Shown here piece after piece: positions 13,361-27,301 of a DNA stretch of 64,000 nucleotides. The translations under genes and the position numbers were made by a program. The notes below the pieces were generated by a model, which did no database searches, was not told where the DNA came from, and saw only the letters and a program-made list of their open reading frames with translations. This stretch comes from Marisa cornuarietis (lineage: Eukaryota; Mollusca; Gastropoda; Architaenioglossa; Ampullariidae). The stretch lies in the NCBI GenBank assembly GCA_004794655.1, contig SMMW01000001.1:16342501-16406500 (forward strand), read 5' to 3'. Each line of letters starts with the position of its first letter. Position 1 is the first letter of the stretch.

Positions 13361-14430
13361 TAGGGTGAATATTATTGTACTGTGGCCAGTCAAACAAAAA
13401 GTGGATTCTATAATAGTCTGAGGGAGAAAAACAGTGTAGTGAAAGTTGGGACAAAGACACAAGCGCCATGCTAACAAATGATTTTATCCAGGTTTACATC
13501 GTACTGCCACGTGACAGTCAGTGCCAGTGTCACTCAGTACCAGGTGTCAGTCAGTATCGGGTGTCCGTCAGGGCCGGGTATCAGTGTCGGGTGCCCCCAC
13601 TGACTCATGTATGCGTACTGCCGGTACTGGTACGTGTGTCTACCTGCATGGGTGCATTGTACTTATATTTATCAAAGTTTTTAACACCCAAACACCATTA
13701 GTTTCAGCCTAAACAATGTCCCCAATCGAACAGACCAGTGAATCCAATATATACATGCAAGCAACGTTTAGTCTCCCTTCTTTCACTACCTTTATAACTG
13801 CAATATTATGAGAATGAGGATCAGGTTTCTGTCCTGAACATCAATCCTTGCAACTTATAATTATCGTTAATGTGAAAGCGTGTACAGCAAGAGGTCGGGA
13901 CCGGACCTGAGCGCCTTTGCATCTAGTTTTTACTAATGATAAGGCTACTTACAGTAGGACACGGTAACTCTTCTCCGAAGATGTAAGTGGGATGTGAAGT
14001 AGGTTTGCGAGGCGTCGATGAAAGGGGAGGGGGGGTAAAGAAGCTGTAACTCGGGAATTAACTCGGCCACATTTTTTACCGTTATAAAAATTCAAATTAA
14101 CGTTTTTAAAAGGCGGAGGTATGCTCTTAAAGTTACACAAATTCTCGTCACATATACAACCACGCATAATCATTATTCTCATTCTTCCACATCTAGATAA
14201 TAATAAAAATACATAAACTACAGGTAATCATTGTGTTGTTGTTGCATAATTTACATCACGAGTGATTTGCGTCACTGTTCGAAATGAGAGAATGAATGAT
14301 AGCGAGAGAAAAAGAGAGATGTCTCGTGCTGAGAAATTTATTACTGAAAATGTGGAACGAAACATGGTACGTCGCATAAGAGGATCCTATGGAAACCCCC
14401 GAACCTTTGACCGCCAAGAGCCATGCTTTG

Positions 14431-14480
<50 letters not shown>

Positions 14481-16278
14481 AAGAGACTGAGAGCGCGTGT
14501 GTGAGTGAGTGAACCTGTACAAACTGAGTCTCTGACCCGTGCACTGGCACTGTGTGTCGTTCTAATATAAAATAATCATTAATTTTCAACAGCAAAAAAC
14601 CCAAAAGAACTATTAAGCACACAAAGTTCTTTTGTACGGAAAAAACAACACTCGGCCTAAACTTTATCCCTGTTTACATAACTATTATAGACTACTGACA
14701 ACCCAGCTGTTCAATACCACTTTCAATATACATGGATCTTTCTTAATTAACAGATGAGAACAAAAGATGCCAGTTCCGCTCGACCATTCCATACTAATTG
14801 CCAAAGGACAAAAGCTAAAAATGTTTAGTATGAAACAATGGTGGGGGGGGGGGGAAGGCGGCGAAGAGATGGATGGAGAGATGAAGAGAAAGTGACAAAT
14901 AAATGTCAAACAAAGAAGACAACATGCGGTTATAATCCGGGGTGTGTTTTATTTTGCGCCCAAGCAAGCGAGCTTGTCCACGTTTAATACTGCACACACC
15001 AGGCTAGGGACGCTTGAATGATGAGTAGCAAGTTCCCCAGAAAAGTTGCACCTGACGTTGGTGTGCCACCACTACTTCTCCCGGTTAGCCAAGTCACCCC
15101 GGGGACCGTCCGTGGCTGTCCTCGATGTTTCGCCGCTGATTTATCAAGCCTGCGGTGCACCCAGTCCCAGTTCTACTTCGTCTGCGCCTCGATCTGCTTC
15201 TGGCTGTCTGGGAGACGCCAGTGTTTCCATGTTTATTAGAGAAGAATAGTTTCTCCCGGTTGCCTCGCTGTCAGACACAGCACTGTTGGCAGTCTGAAGA
15301 AGCCCAAGGTCTCTGGTGATGGGCCCGAGGTATCTTGGGGTCCCACGGGGTTGTTTTGCCTCCAATCTATAGCTACATTGCCCTTCGGAGCGCCCTGTTT
15401 CGAAAGACAGCGCAAGACGTAGACTTTAAGGCTCTCTACTGACATTCTTTGGCCGCGCCTGCTAGTACCCCGACAGAGCAGTTATGTGACATCTCTACAG
15501 TAACTATCGCAGGTACCTGGATTCAGATCTCGTCTGAGGGCACGGGTACTTCCAGAGATTTACCGGGCGCTCCAGTTTCATTACCCTTCGTATCCTCTTT
15601 TCCCGAATGTGCCAAAGCACCACCAAGAGCTTTCCTGTTTAAAAAAAACTATTAACCGCCCAGGCATTCAACAGGCGCCTATCTGCTGTCTCAAGAACCG
15701 CACCTATCTGTCTCGACGGCAGCTTTATCTGTGTCCAGTCCGTAGAGATGGGCTTTGCTAAGCATCGCATCTCCACACTCCTATAGCGAATCCTTCGGCA
15801 TCTTTCGATCTCACTGGTGATGAATATTTGGGCATCCATTTTACGATTCTCTTGGTTTCAAGATTAATAATCTCAAACGTAGTTAACTTTTGTGACAGAG
15901 TGGTCTAAACAATATTTTTTGGGGGGGAGGGATTTAGAGAATTGGAACTCACCGCGGAAGAATATACCTGTATTGAAACGTTCACTGAAATAGAAGTTTT
16001 CTCAGTCATATTTATTGTGCTGATAAATTAATGTTTCTCACTCACTCACTCACTAACAACAGCACACACACACACACACACACAGAGGCAGAGAGAGAAA
16101 AAAATATGAAGAGGTAAAATAAGAAAACCACAGAAAGAGAAAAACTAGTTTGTGTAAAGTGGCGATTTAAAGTGACAGTGCAAACATCCAACATATCTTC
16201 TATGTCCATTTAGACAAAACGTAGTAAGAAAAAAAAAATGCTATTTCACGGTTCAGTAGGTTTTTGTTTGATTTTCAG
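13361..16278. other. No confident gene; GC-richer unassigned island at 15000-15840
   Basis: A (GT)n microsatellite lies at 14431-14479. From about 15000 to 15840 the composition is visibly richer in G and C than its surroundings, with several 60-75-codon frames on both strands that I cannot assign. It may be an old retroelement or unrecognised exons. The rest is AT-rich. An AC run sits at about 16062-16084. Confidence 0.45.
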
Positions 16279-19200
16279 ATGACGTCTGAACGTACCTTCC
16301 ATCGGGTGCCCATTCGCCAGACGGCCTTGGCTCTGATTGGTGAGCTGGGGTCAGAGAGCAACGCGCATGGCGTGGCGCGCATCGTGCAGTCACGTGACAG
16401 TCGACGGAAGGTGCTGTGGAGTCTGCTGGTGCTGCTTGGAGTCGGGGCCGCCATATCGCAGCTCTCCAGTCTCGTCCACAAGTACCTGCAATACCAGGTT
16501 GGTCAGACAGGTCTCGCTCTCATCTACATCCGGAGGATTTTGTGTTCTTCTACCTTCCCCTGCGCGAACGCGTGCGTGCGTGCGCGCGCACACACACACA
16601 CACACGCACTCTCTATCATTGCATGGTACTGCCAGACGACTTATTGTTCCAGACGATAAATTCTTGTCTTCTACCACGGAGTTTATCTCTTGACTGCTGG
16701 CGGTCTGCTCAGACAAACTCTTAACCTTTTCCGAAGTTGTACGCTGTCAGGTCTCAGTGAACCACTTGTGAGTGTAATATTCGAAACCGCGATAAAATTC
16801 TTAAACAGTTTATTCCTACTCAGTTACATTTTCTCTCTTTCTTTTTATGGCAAAGGTCGTCGACCTTCACTTTTCGCGACTTAAAAGCGAGTAAACTGGA
16901 AAAACATCCGACTATAAAGCTTGAGCTTTTGTACCTCTGTCAACACGAAAGTTCCCATCGTCTGCGTATCTTTTTAATGTTAATAGTTAAGCGGAAAGAA
17001 AACTGAGGGAATTGGTCTCGTTTTAACCAGTGCAGAGATATTCATCCCTGGTTTTACCGTTGAATGAGCTGCTGGCGTGCACAAAAGTGATTGTCTGTCA
17101 TTCACATCCCGTTCTTCGGTGAACCTGAACGTCTGGTAGGTGAAGCATAATGTGAATTTTTCATCTACCACCACGTGTCACTGAATATTATAATTTTCAG
17201 ATCTCACTCTTCAACATTAGTCATCTTTAAAAAAAATACAGGAATACATTTATATTGTTTTTATTTAGTACATAGGCGCCTTTCTAAAACATTTACTTTT
17301 TCTTCTTCTTTTAACTTTGTCGAATGTGTCGTGATGTCAGTTAATATTACTCCACCCCACAAAAAAGAACACCGGCGTCTTCTGTCACGTGTTTGTGTTC
17401 CTATTAGTTCATGTAGACTGTATTATAAAAAAAATGTGAGTATATAGATTCCAACAAATTTTGTCTCCCAACGCATTTAACATACTAAAGACGGTAGAAA
17501 ACGTAGAAATTCTCTAACGTGTGTACTCGACCCTAAAGAACATGTAGCAGCTAATCCATTGTCCACGGGACAAAACAAATGTCGAACTAGATATATTACC
17601 GCCGTTATTTATTCCCAAGTACAACACTCACAGGGGTGTTTAAATGTTTTTAAGAGGTGGTAAAGAGCAAAAGCCTATAGCCAGCGTCCTCCGTCTCTGT
17701 AGGTCTACAAATTTCTTATCAGCAACCATGCTTTTTCTGGTTCCTCCCTTCGGGACCAGCAAATTGTACCAGCCACTTTCATGGTCTAATAAATGCGACA
17801 AAACACTGCAAGCTTGGGGATCCGCATAATGTATTGCCTGGTGCTCATAAAGTAAACACCCGGGCGTTTTTACGAAGTAAAAACAAAATAAAAATATATG
17901 ATTGATGACGCCATCGGGCCAACAGATGACTTGTTCACCGCTAGCGGCTTTTCCCTCTGGTCGAGCGCCAACTGTTCACGCTGGGAGGTTCCTTTGCAAA
18001 CACAGAGACAGGGTTTTTGAAGCTCGACTTTACTGCCGCAAGGGCAAAGGTTTTCTGCTCTGATTTAGTTTCTGGGAGACATGTTGGGCTCCCTAATTTC
18101 TGAATCCAATTCGTCATGCTCCCGATTGCTCCATCATTTGTGCAGAGCTATTTCTAGAGCATCAAGGTTTTCGTCTCGTTCTGTGTCTTTGACTTATGGC
18201 CAATGGCATTCAGTTTGATCTTTCGACCGACATGCATTACCTTAGCAACTGAGAGGAATCAAGGCTCAACCTTAACAAATGCAGTCAAAACATTTAAAGC
18301 GCCCTATTTATCACGCATATTTCTGGGGTATTTTTTCATTTCTCGAGTTGATGCAACATCCGAGACTTTTTGAAACCTTTACAGCTCAAACTAATGTTTG
18401 CTTCAATAATTATTTATAGCATAACCTTCGTCTTCTCAGTAGGTCTGCACTTTCAGGTACTTTTTTTCTTGGGAATAGGAGGTGCAAACTGTGGAAACAG
18501 ACATTTCTGAAATCGCTGCTTTAGTTCCCACCCCCCATCCAGGGTTATCCCTCATATTACGTGCCTGTAGAAAATATTCAATAACTTTTATCTATATTTG
18601 TAAGTCAATTTTGTATGTATCATAAGTAAGCGAAAGATAAAAAAAAACTTCAGCTTTTTATTTTCGAGGAATACTACAATCTATGATTCCGGCGCCAGAA
18701 GGACATATGAGAGAGGAAGAGGGAGAAACAGAGATAAGGACAGAGGAGGAAGATTGCAATTAGGTACAGGAGAAGATATCAAGTGGGTCGTGCCTCAAAT
18801 TTAAAGTAAGCATGGCTGATTGCCAGTGTTAGAAGCATCTTCGCAGGAACTGTTTAGGGGTAGGCATCATGTCAGAATGCGGAGAGTAGTCGGAGAATGT
18901 GGCAAACAGGTGATAAACAAGGATCGAAAGGGAGAGAGATGGAAGGAAAAATTCAGAGAGAGAGAGAGAGAGAGAGTGACGGAGAAACTGAACGAGAGGA
19001 AAAGATACTGAGAGGGTATAGAGAGTGTACAAAATATAGAAAGGCTTTTTCTTTCGTTTTAATTCTTCTTGCTACGCTGCTGTGTCTTTTCAAGGAATTG
19101 TTTTCCCTTTAGTTTAACTAACTAACTAACTAACTAACTAACTGCGAAGCAAGCTACCTGTAGGGGTCGATGGGTGGTGGTGGTGGTGGTGGTGGTGGCG

Positions 19201-22200
19201 TTTCGTCACGCGATGGTTGGTAAGTCGGAAGGAAGTAGCCCTGACAGCATGAGACCTGTCTGTACTAAATCAAGGGCCTTCTTACCCTGCAGATCTGGGG
19301 TTGTCCAAAAAACCTTATTTAACTTCTTATGACGTCATCGCCAGTAAAGAACCGACTCAACTGAAAGCAGAGAGAGAGAGAAAAACTTTTCTGATTTAAC
19401 CAAGTCTGCTGTTCTTGCTAAAAAAAATTCCCCCTTTCTCCTCCTCTTCTCTCAAAGTAATCGTCGTTGCAAGAAAAAAAAAGAAACCCAGCTAGATACT
19501 GTTCCGCTTGCGATGGTGAGCTGCTTTCATTCGCCAGTAACTCCATCAGTCTGCACGCTCGACTGGCATCAGTCTTGCTCCTCCGCCAGCCCCTATTAAT
19601 ACAAGCTGACTCTGAAGTCCAACACCTGGCACCTGGTGGCACGCGGAGAACTAGTGAGGGGCTGCTGTTACCAGGCTGCTCCTGCCAATATGTTGTACTT
19701 ATATACATTGTTAGTCTTCCTTTATCGGTGTACACCCACCATACGATACCCCGCTAACCGCTCTTTCTTTCCGCTTCACCGAGATTTCCCTCCGAAAGGT
19801 TCCGAATGTGCATCACTCAACGTGCAATATCAAGACTTATAAACGGAACTGTTTTTTAAATAAAAGAATGGGTTTAATTCGATAAGAGCTTATTATTTTA
19901 TTTTTTATTTCTTCCTATTTTAGTTTTATTTACGTCTTTGGATGAAGGATAAAAAAAAGTATTGCTAGTCTGAAGCAGGAACTCCGTCGACCACACATGT
20001 GGAGTCTCTAGTAAGAATACATTGTGTACATTGCCTTCTCGCAGGCCCCCGGAAAGTTCAGGTCTGCGCTTATTTTGATGAGGCGCGCGGTAGACGTACA
20101 CTTAATGCAAGCACTTCACATCTGCCAAAATAACTTATCGTTGATTGAACAGAACAGGAAAAGATTTCACAAGAGCTGTGCAAAATATTCCAGAGATGCG
20201 AACTTTCTCACTGCGTGAGTGCGATGTGAATGTTCACAAACCGAAAAACAAGAGAAAGAGGAATTAGAGGATGCTAGTGACGACCACGAAGAAACATGAT
20301 GGATTAGAAACCAGGTGAGCAGGTTATTGCATCTCATGCTTTGATCAAAACCTGTCGCTCCATGACCTGTACAGTACAGAATGCCTAGTCAAACCTCTGG
20401 CCATCGTGTCTTGCCTTTATGATGATGATGGTCCATTTGTAATGCGCAGGTATCCATTCAGAAGAATGCTCATTGCGCAGCAAAAACAAAATAAATAAAA
20501 AATAAGAAAAAAAAGTAAATAAATAGATACAGCACCAGGAAAGTAAAAAAATAAAGACAGAAGTGTTGCTTGGTTGTTTAAGTTTAAGTCCGTCTTAAAT
20601 AAACAGCCTTATGCCTTTTGTTCCATTTACATGTCTTCCTGCAGTTAGGGAAAGTTACTGAACTTTTGTAATCTAAGACGGTAAAAACAAATGTAGCATC
20701 AAGGTCATACGAGGTGGTCCTCCTCACCCATTAACAACATCGACGGAACTGATAAGAGAGCAAGAACAGAATCTACAGCAACAACAACCACAGCTTCTAA
20801 TCCGTGGTACAGCTCTGAAGGACGATATTTTCTGATGTCAAACTGGATTCCCCGCCGCCTCAGCTCCGTGTAATCTCAGTGTTCAGGAGGTAAATAGGAG
20901 GTATACTCCTGCTTCCCCCCAGACGAACCAGGGATGTTTCTCCCTTAACTGCGAAGAACTATAAGTCACGGTTTCCTTCGGGAAGTAACAGATTGCATAA
21001 CTATGCAACTCGGTCAACTTCAGCAGTATTTAACAACCTCTTGTTTCAAAAGCCGAATCCTTTTTGGCGATAAGCTGGCGTAATGAGCCAAGATTATTCA
21101 CACCTTTCCACTTTATCTGTACTCTTTCAAATATTTATGCCTTATTACATTTAACACCATGTCTGCATCCAATTTGCTTCTGCTATTATATTACCTAATC
21201 TGTAAAATGTAGTTCGGTAATTGATCTGCAACCTCTTTATTATTATTATTATAAAAGTGTACAATTTGTATAGCGCAGAATCAGAGTCACACAAAAACTA
21301 GAACAATATGCAGTAAGTGAAGGACGACAATGATGGACAACCATGATGATGAAAGTACAAAAGACGGAAACGATATAGGTAACAGTAACGACAAAGAGTT
21401 CGATTTTAAAGTAATCAACAAAGAGATATCGGCAGGACAGACTAATCATGGCATGTCAAAGTAGAGAGGAAGAGAGAGAGAACGGGTTGGTAGAAGCAAG
21501 TGGACTGTGTGTAGGAGTTGAGGTTTTAATGCAGGTTTTAAAGACTTGATGGTGCGTTCAGTGGCAGATAAAGGGGGAGGGGAGTCTGGAGAAATAGGCA
21601 GAACAAGTGCCCTCAAATAAATTAAAGCAGAGCACAGACATCTTGTATGTACTGGATGCCAGAATAAAGGGGAAAAAAGTGCAGAGAACGAATAGAGGAG
21701 TGACATGGTCCGGTTTTCTTGCTATGAGCACCAGAAGTGCAACCGAGTTTGTGAATGAGGTATGCAGGGCAGCCTGAAAACAAATAATTCCATTATTCCT
21801 GCCTCTACAGAACGAAAGCGCCGTGTTAGTAATTCGTCGAGAGAAAACGCAGCAGGGGAGCACTAATGTTACAGAGAATGTAATAAGCAGACGAGGATGG
21901 TGCCGCAACCTGCAGCGATGATGAAGATTCGTGACAGGTGATGCAAAGGGAAAGTTGGTTTCACCAACATTGATGATTCTGAATAGTCGGATAGTCGTGG
22001 GTCTATTTTGTCACGTCATGCAGAAGAAAGCTTCTATTTTTTATTGTCATTTGGCTTCTTAGTGTTCTTTGACATCCAAATCATTGTATCACGTATGCAA
22101 TCCTCTACAGGACTGAGAGCAGAGTGGCATTCAGTCAGAAATCTGGGACAGTACAGCGGCCTGTAGTCAGCATAAGACTGATGACAAACAGACGAATGAT

Positions 22201-25200
22201 GATTGCAAGATGATAGTTTTGTGCTCGGAGTAAACAGATTGGGTCAAAAGAAAGAACCTTGGAAAACATCGCAAGAAAGGGTAGCAGGACGTGACAGATG
22301 ACCATCAACAAACACATTTTGAGTCTCATCAGTCAAATAGGAATCAAACCATGCCATTGCAGTGCTAGAGATGCTACAGAAAGTGAAGCCCACGCGCCGG
22401 CGAGCTGAACGTGTTTGGCGGAAGACTGGACTCGCCATCCACAAAGAAATTTATAATGCCGCAAAGCGAAACGTTGCGAAATGCATTTATGCGACTAAAG
22501 CATCATATCTTCAGGACCTAATAATTAACTGCACCTCCTCCAAAAAGCTCTTTGCCATCTGCTCTCAAATGACTGGATCTAAGACAGCAACACCACTGCC
22601 TACTGCCTACCCTGCTTCACTGCTGCCGCAAGTTTTTAGTGATTATTTCACCAGCAAGATATTGGACATTCGATCATCTTTAGACTCTGTGTCAGTGCTT
22701 GACAGCATCTCCTGTGATGTCCTCCCAGGATGCTCCATGTCCAAGTTCCTACCAGTCTCTGAGACCGATGTGAAAGCGGTTATCCTAAAAGCTAAACCAA
22801 CAACTTGCGAGTTAGATCCGATGCCCACAAGCCTTCTTCTCGAGTGCCTAGATACTCTACTTCCTGCCATCACTAATATTGTAAATGTCAGCCTGTCGTC
22901 AGGTGTTTTCCCATCTTTGTTCAAAAATGCGGTAGTGAGGCCACTTCTAAAGAAATCCACGCTTGACGTCAATGTCCTGAACAACTACCGTCCAGTTTCC
23001 AACTTGTCTTTTCTCTCTAAGATCATAGAGAAAATAGTTTTGACACAGCTCTGGGCCTACTTACAAGAGCACCATCTTATCCCACAAGCTCAGTCGGCGT
23101 ATAGACCTTTCCACAGCACCGAGACCACTCTTATTAAAGTGACAACAGACATATTATCTGCTCTTGACAGTGGTGATGTCTCTCCATTAACCCTACTGGA
23201 CCTGTCTGCTGCATTTGACACTATAGACCACTCTCTGCTTCTTCACAGACTTCACACCCTCTACGGGATTTCTGGACCTGCCCTCTCATGGTTCAACTCC
23301 TATCTCACTGATAGGACCCAGACTGTGTCAGTTGATGGTCAGACATCTCGCCCTGCTTCACTTTTCTGTGGTGTTCCCCAAGGCTCAGTACTTGGCCCAG
23401 TTCTGTTCATCCTGTATACTAAGCCCCTTTCATCGTGCATCCGGTCTCACCAGGTTTCTCATCAATCCTATGCTGATGACACGCAGCTTTACTGTTCCAC
23501 TCCGCCGGCTGAGTCTTACTCTGCTATTAGCTCTATACAAGCTTGTATCAGTGATGTCAAGGGTTGGATGCTAAAAAACAAGCTTAAACTAAATGATGAT
23601 AAAACGGAAGCCCTCTTGTGCCATAGAAGAAGACATCAACCTTCACTCGTCAGTCTGCCCAATCACATCAAGGCGGGCGACAGCAACATCACCTTCACGT
23701 CATCTGTTAGGAATCTGGGATTTATTGTCACTGATGACATGACACTCGATAGACATGTAGCATCTGTCTGTCGGTCTGCCTATTATGAGCTCCGTAAGAT
23801 CAGTGCTATCCGTCACTTTCTCTCTACACGCGCTACCAACACTCTTGTCTGTGCGTTTGTTCTTTCTCGACTTGACTACTGCAACTCCTTGCTGGCAGGC
23901 TGCCCTGACTACCTCATTCAGAGACTCCAGAGAGTACAGAACTCTGCTGCGCGTCTGGTGCTTAGAGCAAGGAAACGGGACCATGTCACACCTCTCCTTC
24001 GTTTTCTACACTGGCTACCCATCCGTTCTCGCATTCAGTACAAACTGTCTGTGCTGTGTTTTAATTTCTTTGCTGGCTCCTGTCCTGACTATTTCTCTGA
24101 ACTTCTCATCCCTTACTCTCCGTCCAGACAACTACGCTCTTCGTCTGACGACCGTATCCTAACTGTTCCTGTCACCAGAACAACAACATATGGTCACAGG
24201 ACGTTTGGCTACTGTGCTGCAAAACAATGGAACTCTCTTCCTTTCCATATCCGCCACCTTCCTACAACTGAATCTTTCAAATCTGCACTGAAAACGCACC
24301 TCTTCCTTGAGCATTTCTCCTAACACAGTCCGCACAATGCTCGTCCTTCTTAACCCCGCCCCCTTCCCTCTTGCTACTTTACCCATCTTTCTCGCAGAAT
24401 CACTATATTTTTCTGTTCCTGTTACTTGATGCCTTTTAATGTTTTGTTTTGTCAGTACTGTCGTTTTCTTTCGTCCCCTTTGTTCTGTGTCTACTTAGTC
24501 CACGTCTCTTCCTCGTTTTAAGCGCTAAGAGCATGCTCTCTATGAGTGTGAATATGCGCTATAAAAATCTTCACTATTATTATTATTATTATTATTAAGA
24601 GTCTTGCAAGGAACAAATAATGACCAATTGTTTCTAATGCGACTGACAGGTCACGCAGGGCAATGGCAGAAACATTGCTAGTGTCGAGGATAGACAAAAT
24701 GTCAGTTGTTGTTTTGAAGCGCAATAGTTCATCATGCATGCGAATAAAAATAAAAACGAACCCTCTCCCGGGAACTTATTTCAACATTTAAGTATATTGT
24801 CTGCTGTTTTACTGCTTACACGGCGATGGTGATAATGTTTTATTAGTTGTATAGAGTGTAGTATTCAACATATTTACACACTCTCTCAAAAGCAAGTCCC
24901 CCCTCCCCCACACACACACACACACACAGATAGAGCCATACGTGTGCTAAATAGTTTTAGTGACAAGCAAAAAGACATACTCATTTTTATTTTGTTTCTT
25001 TTGCTTCAAATGCCGCCAGGTCGTGGAGGTCTCCGAGATCCAAGACGGCCACCCCGTGGAGTTCCCCTCCGTCACAGTGTGCAACATTGAGCCCATATCT
25101 TGGCGCAAGCTGCGGCAGCTGATCGCTTCGGAAGACGGTACTTCAGACGTCATGCGCTGGCTGCAGTTCCTGGAGGAGTTCCACTTCGGACCCCAGCAGC

Positions 25201-25931
25201 ACCACCTGCGCTCCATCCGGGCCTTTCACGAGAACGTGGGAACCGACGCGGTGCACGTGCGTCACAGTCTCAACGAGTCGCTACTGCACTGCACCTTCAA
25301 CAAGGCGCCGTGCTCCACCGCCAACTTCACCACCTCCTTCGATGGCAACTACTACAGCTGCTTCACATTCAACACGCAGTCCACAAATACGTCCAACCGC
25401 CTGATCGTCCACTCCACAGGCCCGGAATACGGACTGAGGTATGGCCCGTAGTGAGGACTGAGGTATAGTCTGGTGTAAGGACGGAGATAACATAGTACGG
25501 TTATGTGCTGAGGTATGGGCTGGAGTAAGGACTGAGGTATGGTATGGATTAAGAACTGAAGTGTGGTCTGTAATAAAAACTGAGGTATGATCTGGAGTAC
25601 TTACTCTAGAACTCCAGATATTACATTCCGGAGTATAAAGTTTGGCTCGGAGGCAGCTATGACTGTGACTGTAGCGGTGACTGTGTCTCCTGTTAGTTTT
25701 TTTTTTAAAGATCTACGGGAAATTTTCGCTCTATTTTCAGTTATTTTGTTTGCTCAGGTGGTTAGAGATTATTGTTTTTTAATTTGCGGCGGTATTTTAA
25801 GTTTGTCCATCCACTAGCAGAAAGGTTGGGTTTTTGCGGTAATTTACACAGCGGCATGTAAATCACGAGCAACCTAGTCTTGATTCTGGTCTATTCAAGC
25901 CAACGACGATAATGACGACGACGACGACCAC

Positions 25932-25972
<41 letters not shown>

Positions 25973-27241
25973 GGGCTGCTTCCACTTGAAATACTTCTTT
26001 CGGAATAACTGTAGCCTTCCGCCTATATCGTGACCGTTGCATTCAATGCTGAATAATAACAAAGACGAGCAGCTGTGTCTAATCTCTGTAGGGAATTTTC
26101 ACATTTAATTGTTGGGTGGCGGTGGGACTTGCCCAGACACGATCCCTTCCACACTTGTTTTCCCCGACACATTTATTCTATTTGCCGCCAGCCCCAAGTC
26201 CCAACTCCGTGCCGATATTTCGTCTTTCTGTCTGCTGGCAGCATCGTCATGTTCCTGGACATCAACGAGCCGCCGCTAGGCACGTATGCCGTCTACACGC
26301 TGGACTCCGGGATCCTGCACAGCGCTGGCGCGCGTGTGATGGTGCACGCCCCCAACACCATGCCGGTGCCCGTAGACTATGGTCAGGACGTGGCACCAGG
26401 TTTCTCCACCTCCATCTCTATCAAGCCCTACCTGCACGCACGCCTTCCACACCCGTACGGAAACTGTTCCGACACCCGACTGCGTGGTCTGCCCAGGTGA
26501 GTAGCTCTTCCACCCACTTCTTGGTTCTCTCTTGTGGGAAGAACAAAGACGGTGCAGGCTTGTTCAAGAATGACATTTATCTCTTCAAACTCTCGTCTGT
26601 TCAGTTTCAGCTTGAAACGTCGCACTTTGTCAACTTCTGTTTATGCAAATGATTGATGTGCGGCTTTCCTGTAAATACTGGAGGTTGTGGAATCGACCAG
26701 TCGGATGCATGCAACGCCTTTGGCAACTTGGAGCTTACGGAGCTAGCACCTAAAGTGATTCATTTCACATACCTCGCCAAAGGGTTACTGCAGCGACTTT
26801 TCAGCGAGCCCTCTAGAGAAAGAAGGTGCTGTTAAGAACGGTTGCAGACTCACTGGCGTCGCGATGACGTCACAGTGGTGCATAGTGACGAGATTATTTA
26901 TTAGCGGCAATACGCCATGTGCGTACAGAGACAAAGGAGCCACACACGTCCTTCGGACGATACCTTTCTCACGTTTGTGTCAGCAAATTCTACAAAAATC
27001 AGATTAAGCTGTCGAAACAGCATTCTAAAAAAATCATCCCACAATTACTTTATACATGGATTTTGTTTTCTTGTCAGCCTCACGTCAGGTGTTTCAGAAG
27101 ATATGACAGGTATTGCATTAGTGAACAAGCGAGATTGAACAAAAAAAACGAACAAGCTGCAAGGTGTAGACTCAATAAGTGTTAGATGGTTGTGGTTATT
27201 GGTTTATGCCGAGGCGGCAAATGTGGTAATATTATGACGTG

Positions 27242-27301
<60 letters not shown>

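Noticed and set aside
17870..18300. Possible endonuclease or other coding remnant
   Set aside because: The composition looked less AT-rich, but neither strand gave a motif I could name.
22643..22984. Minus-strand frame over the LINE
   Set aside because: It is the antisense of the reverse transcriptase and matches no family.
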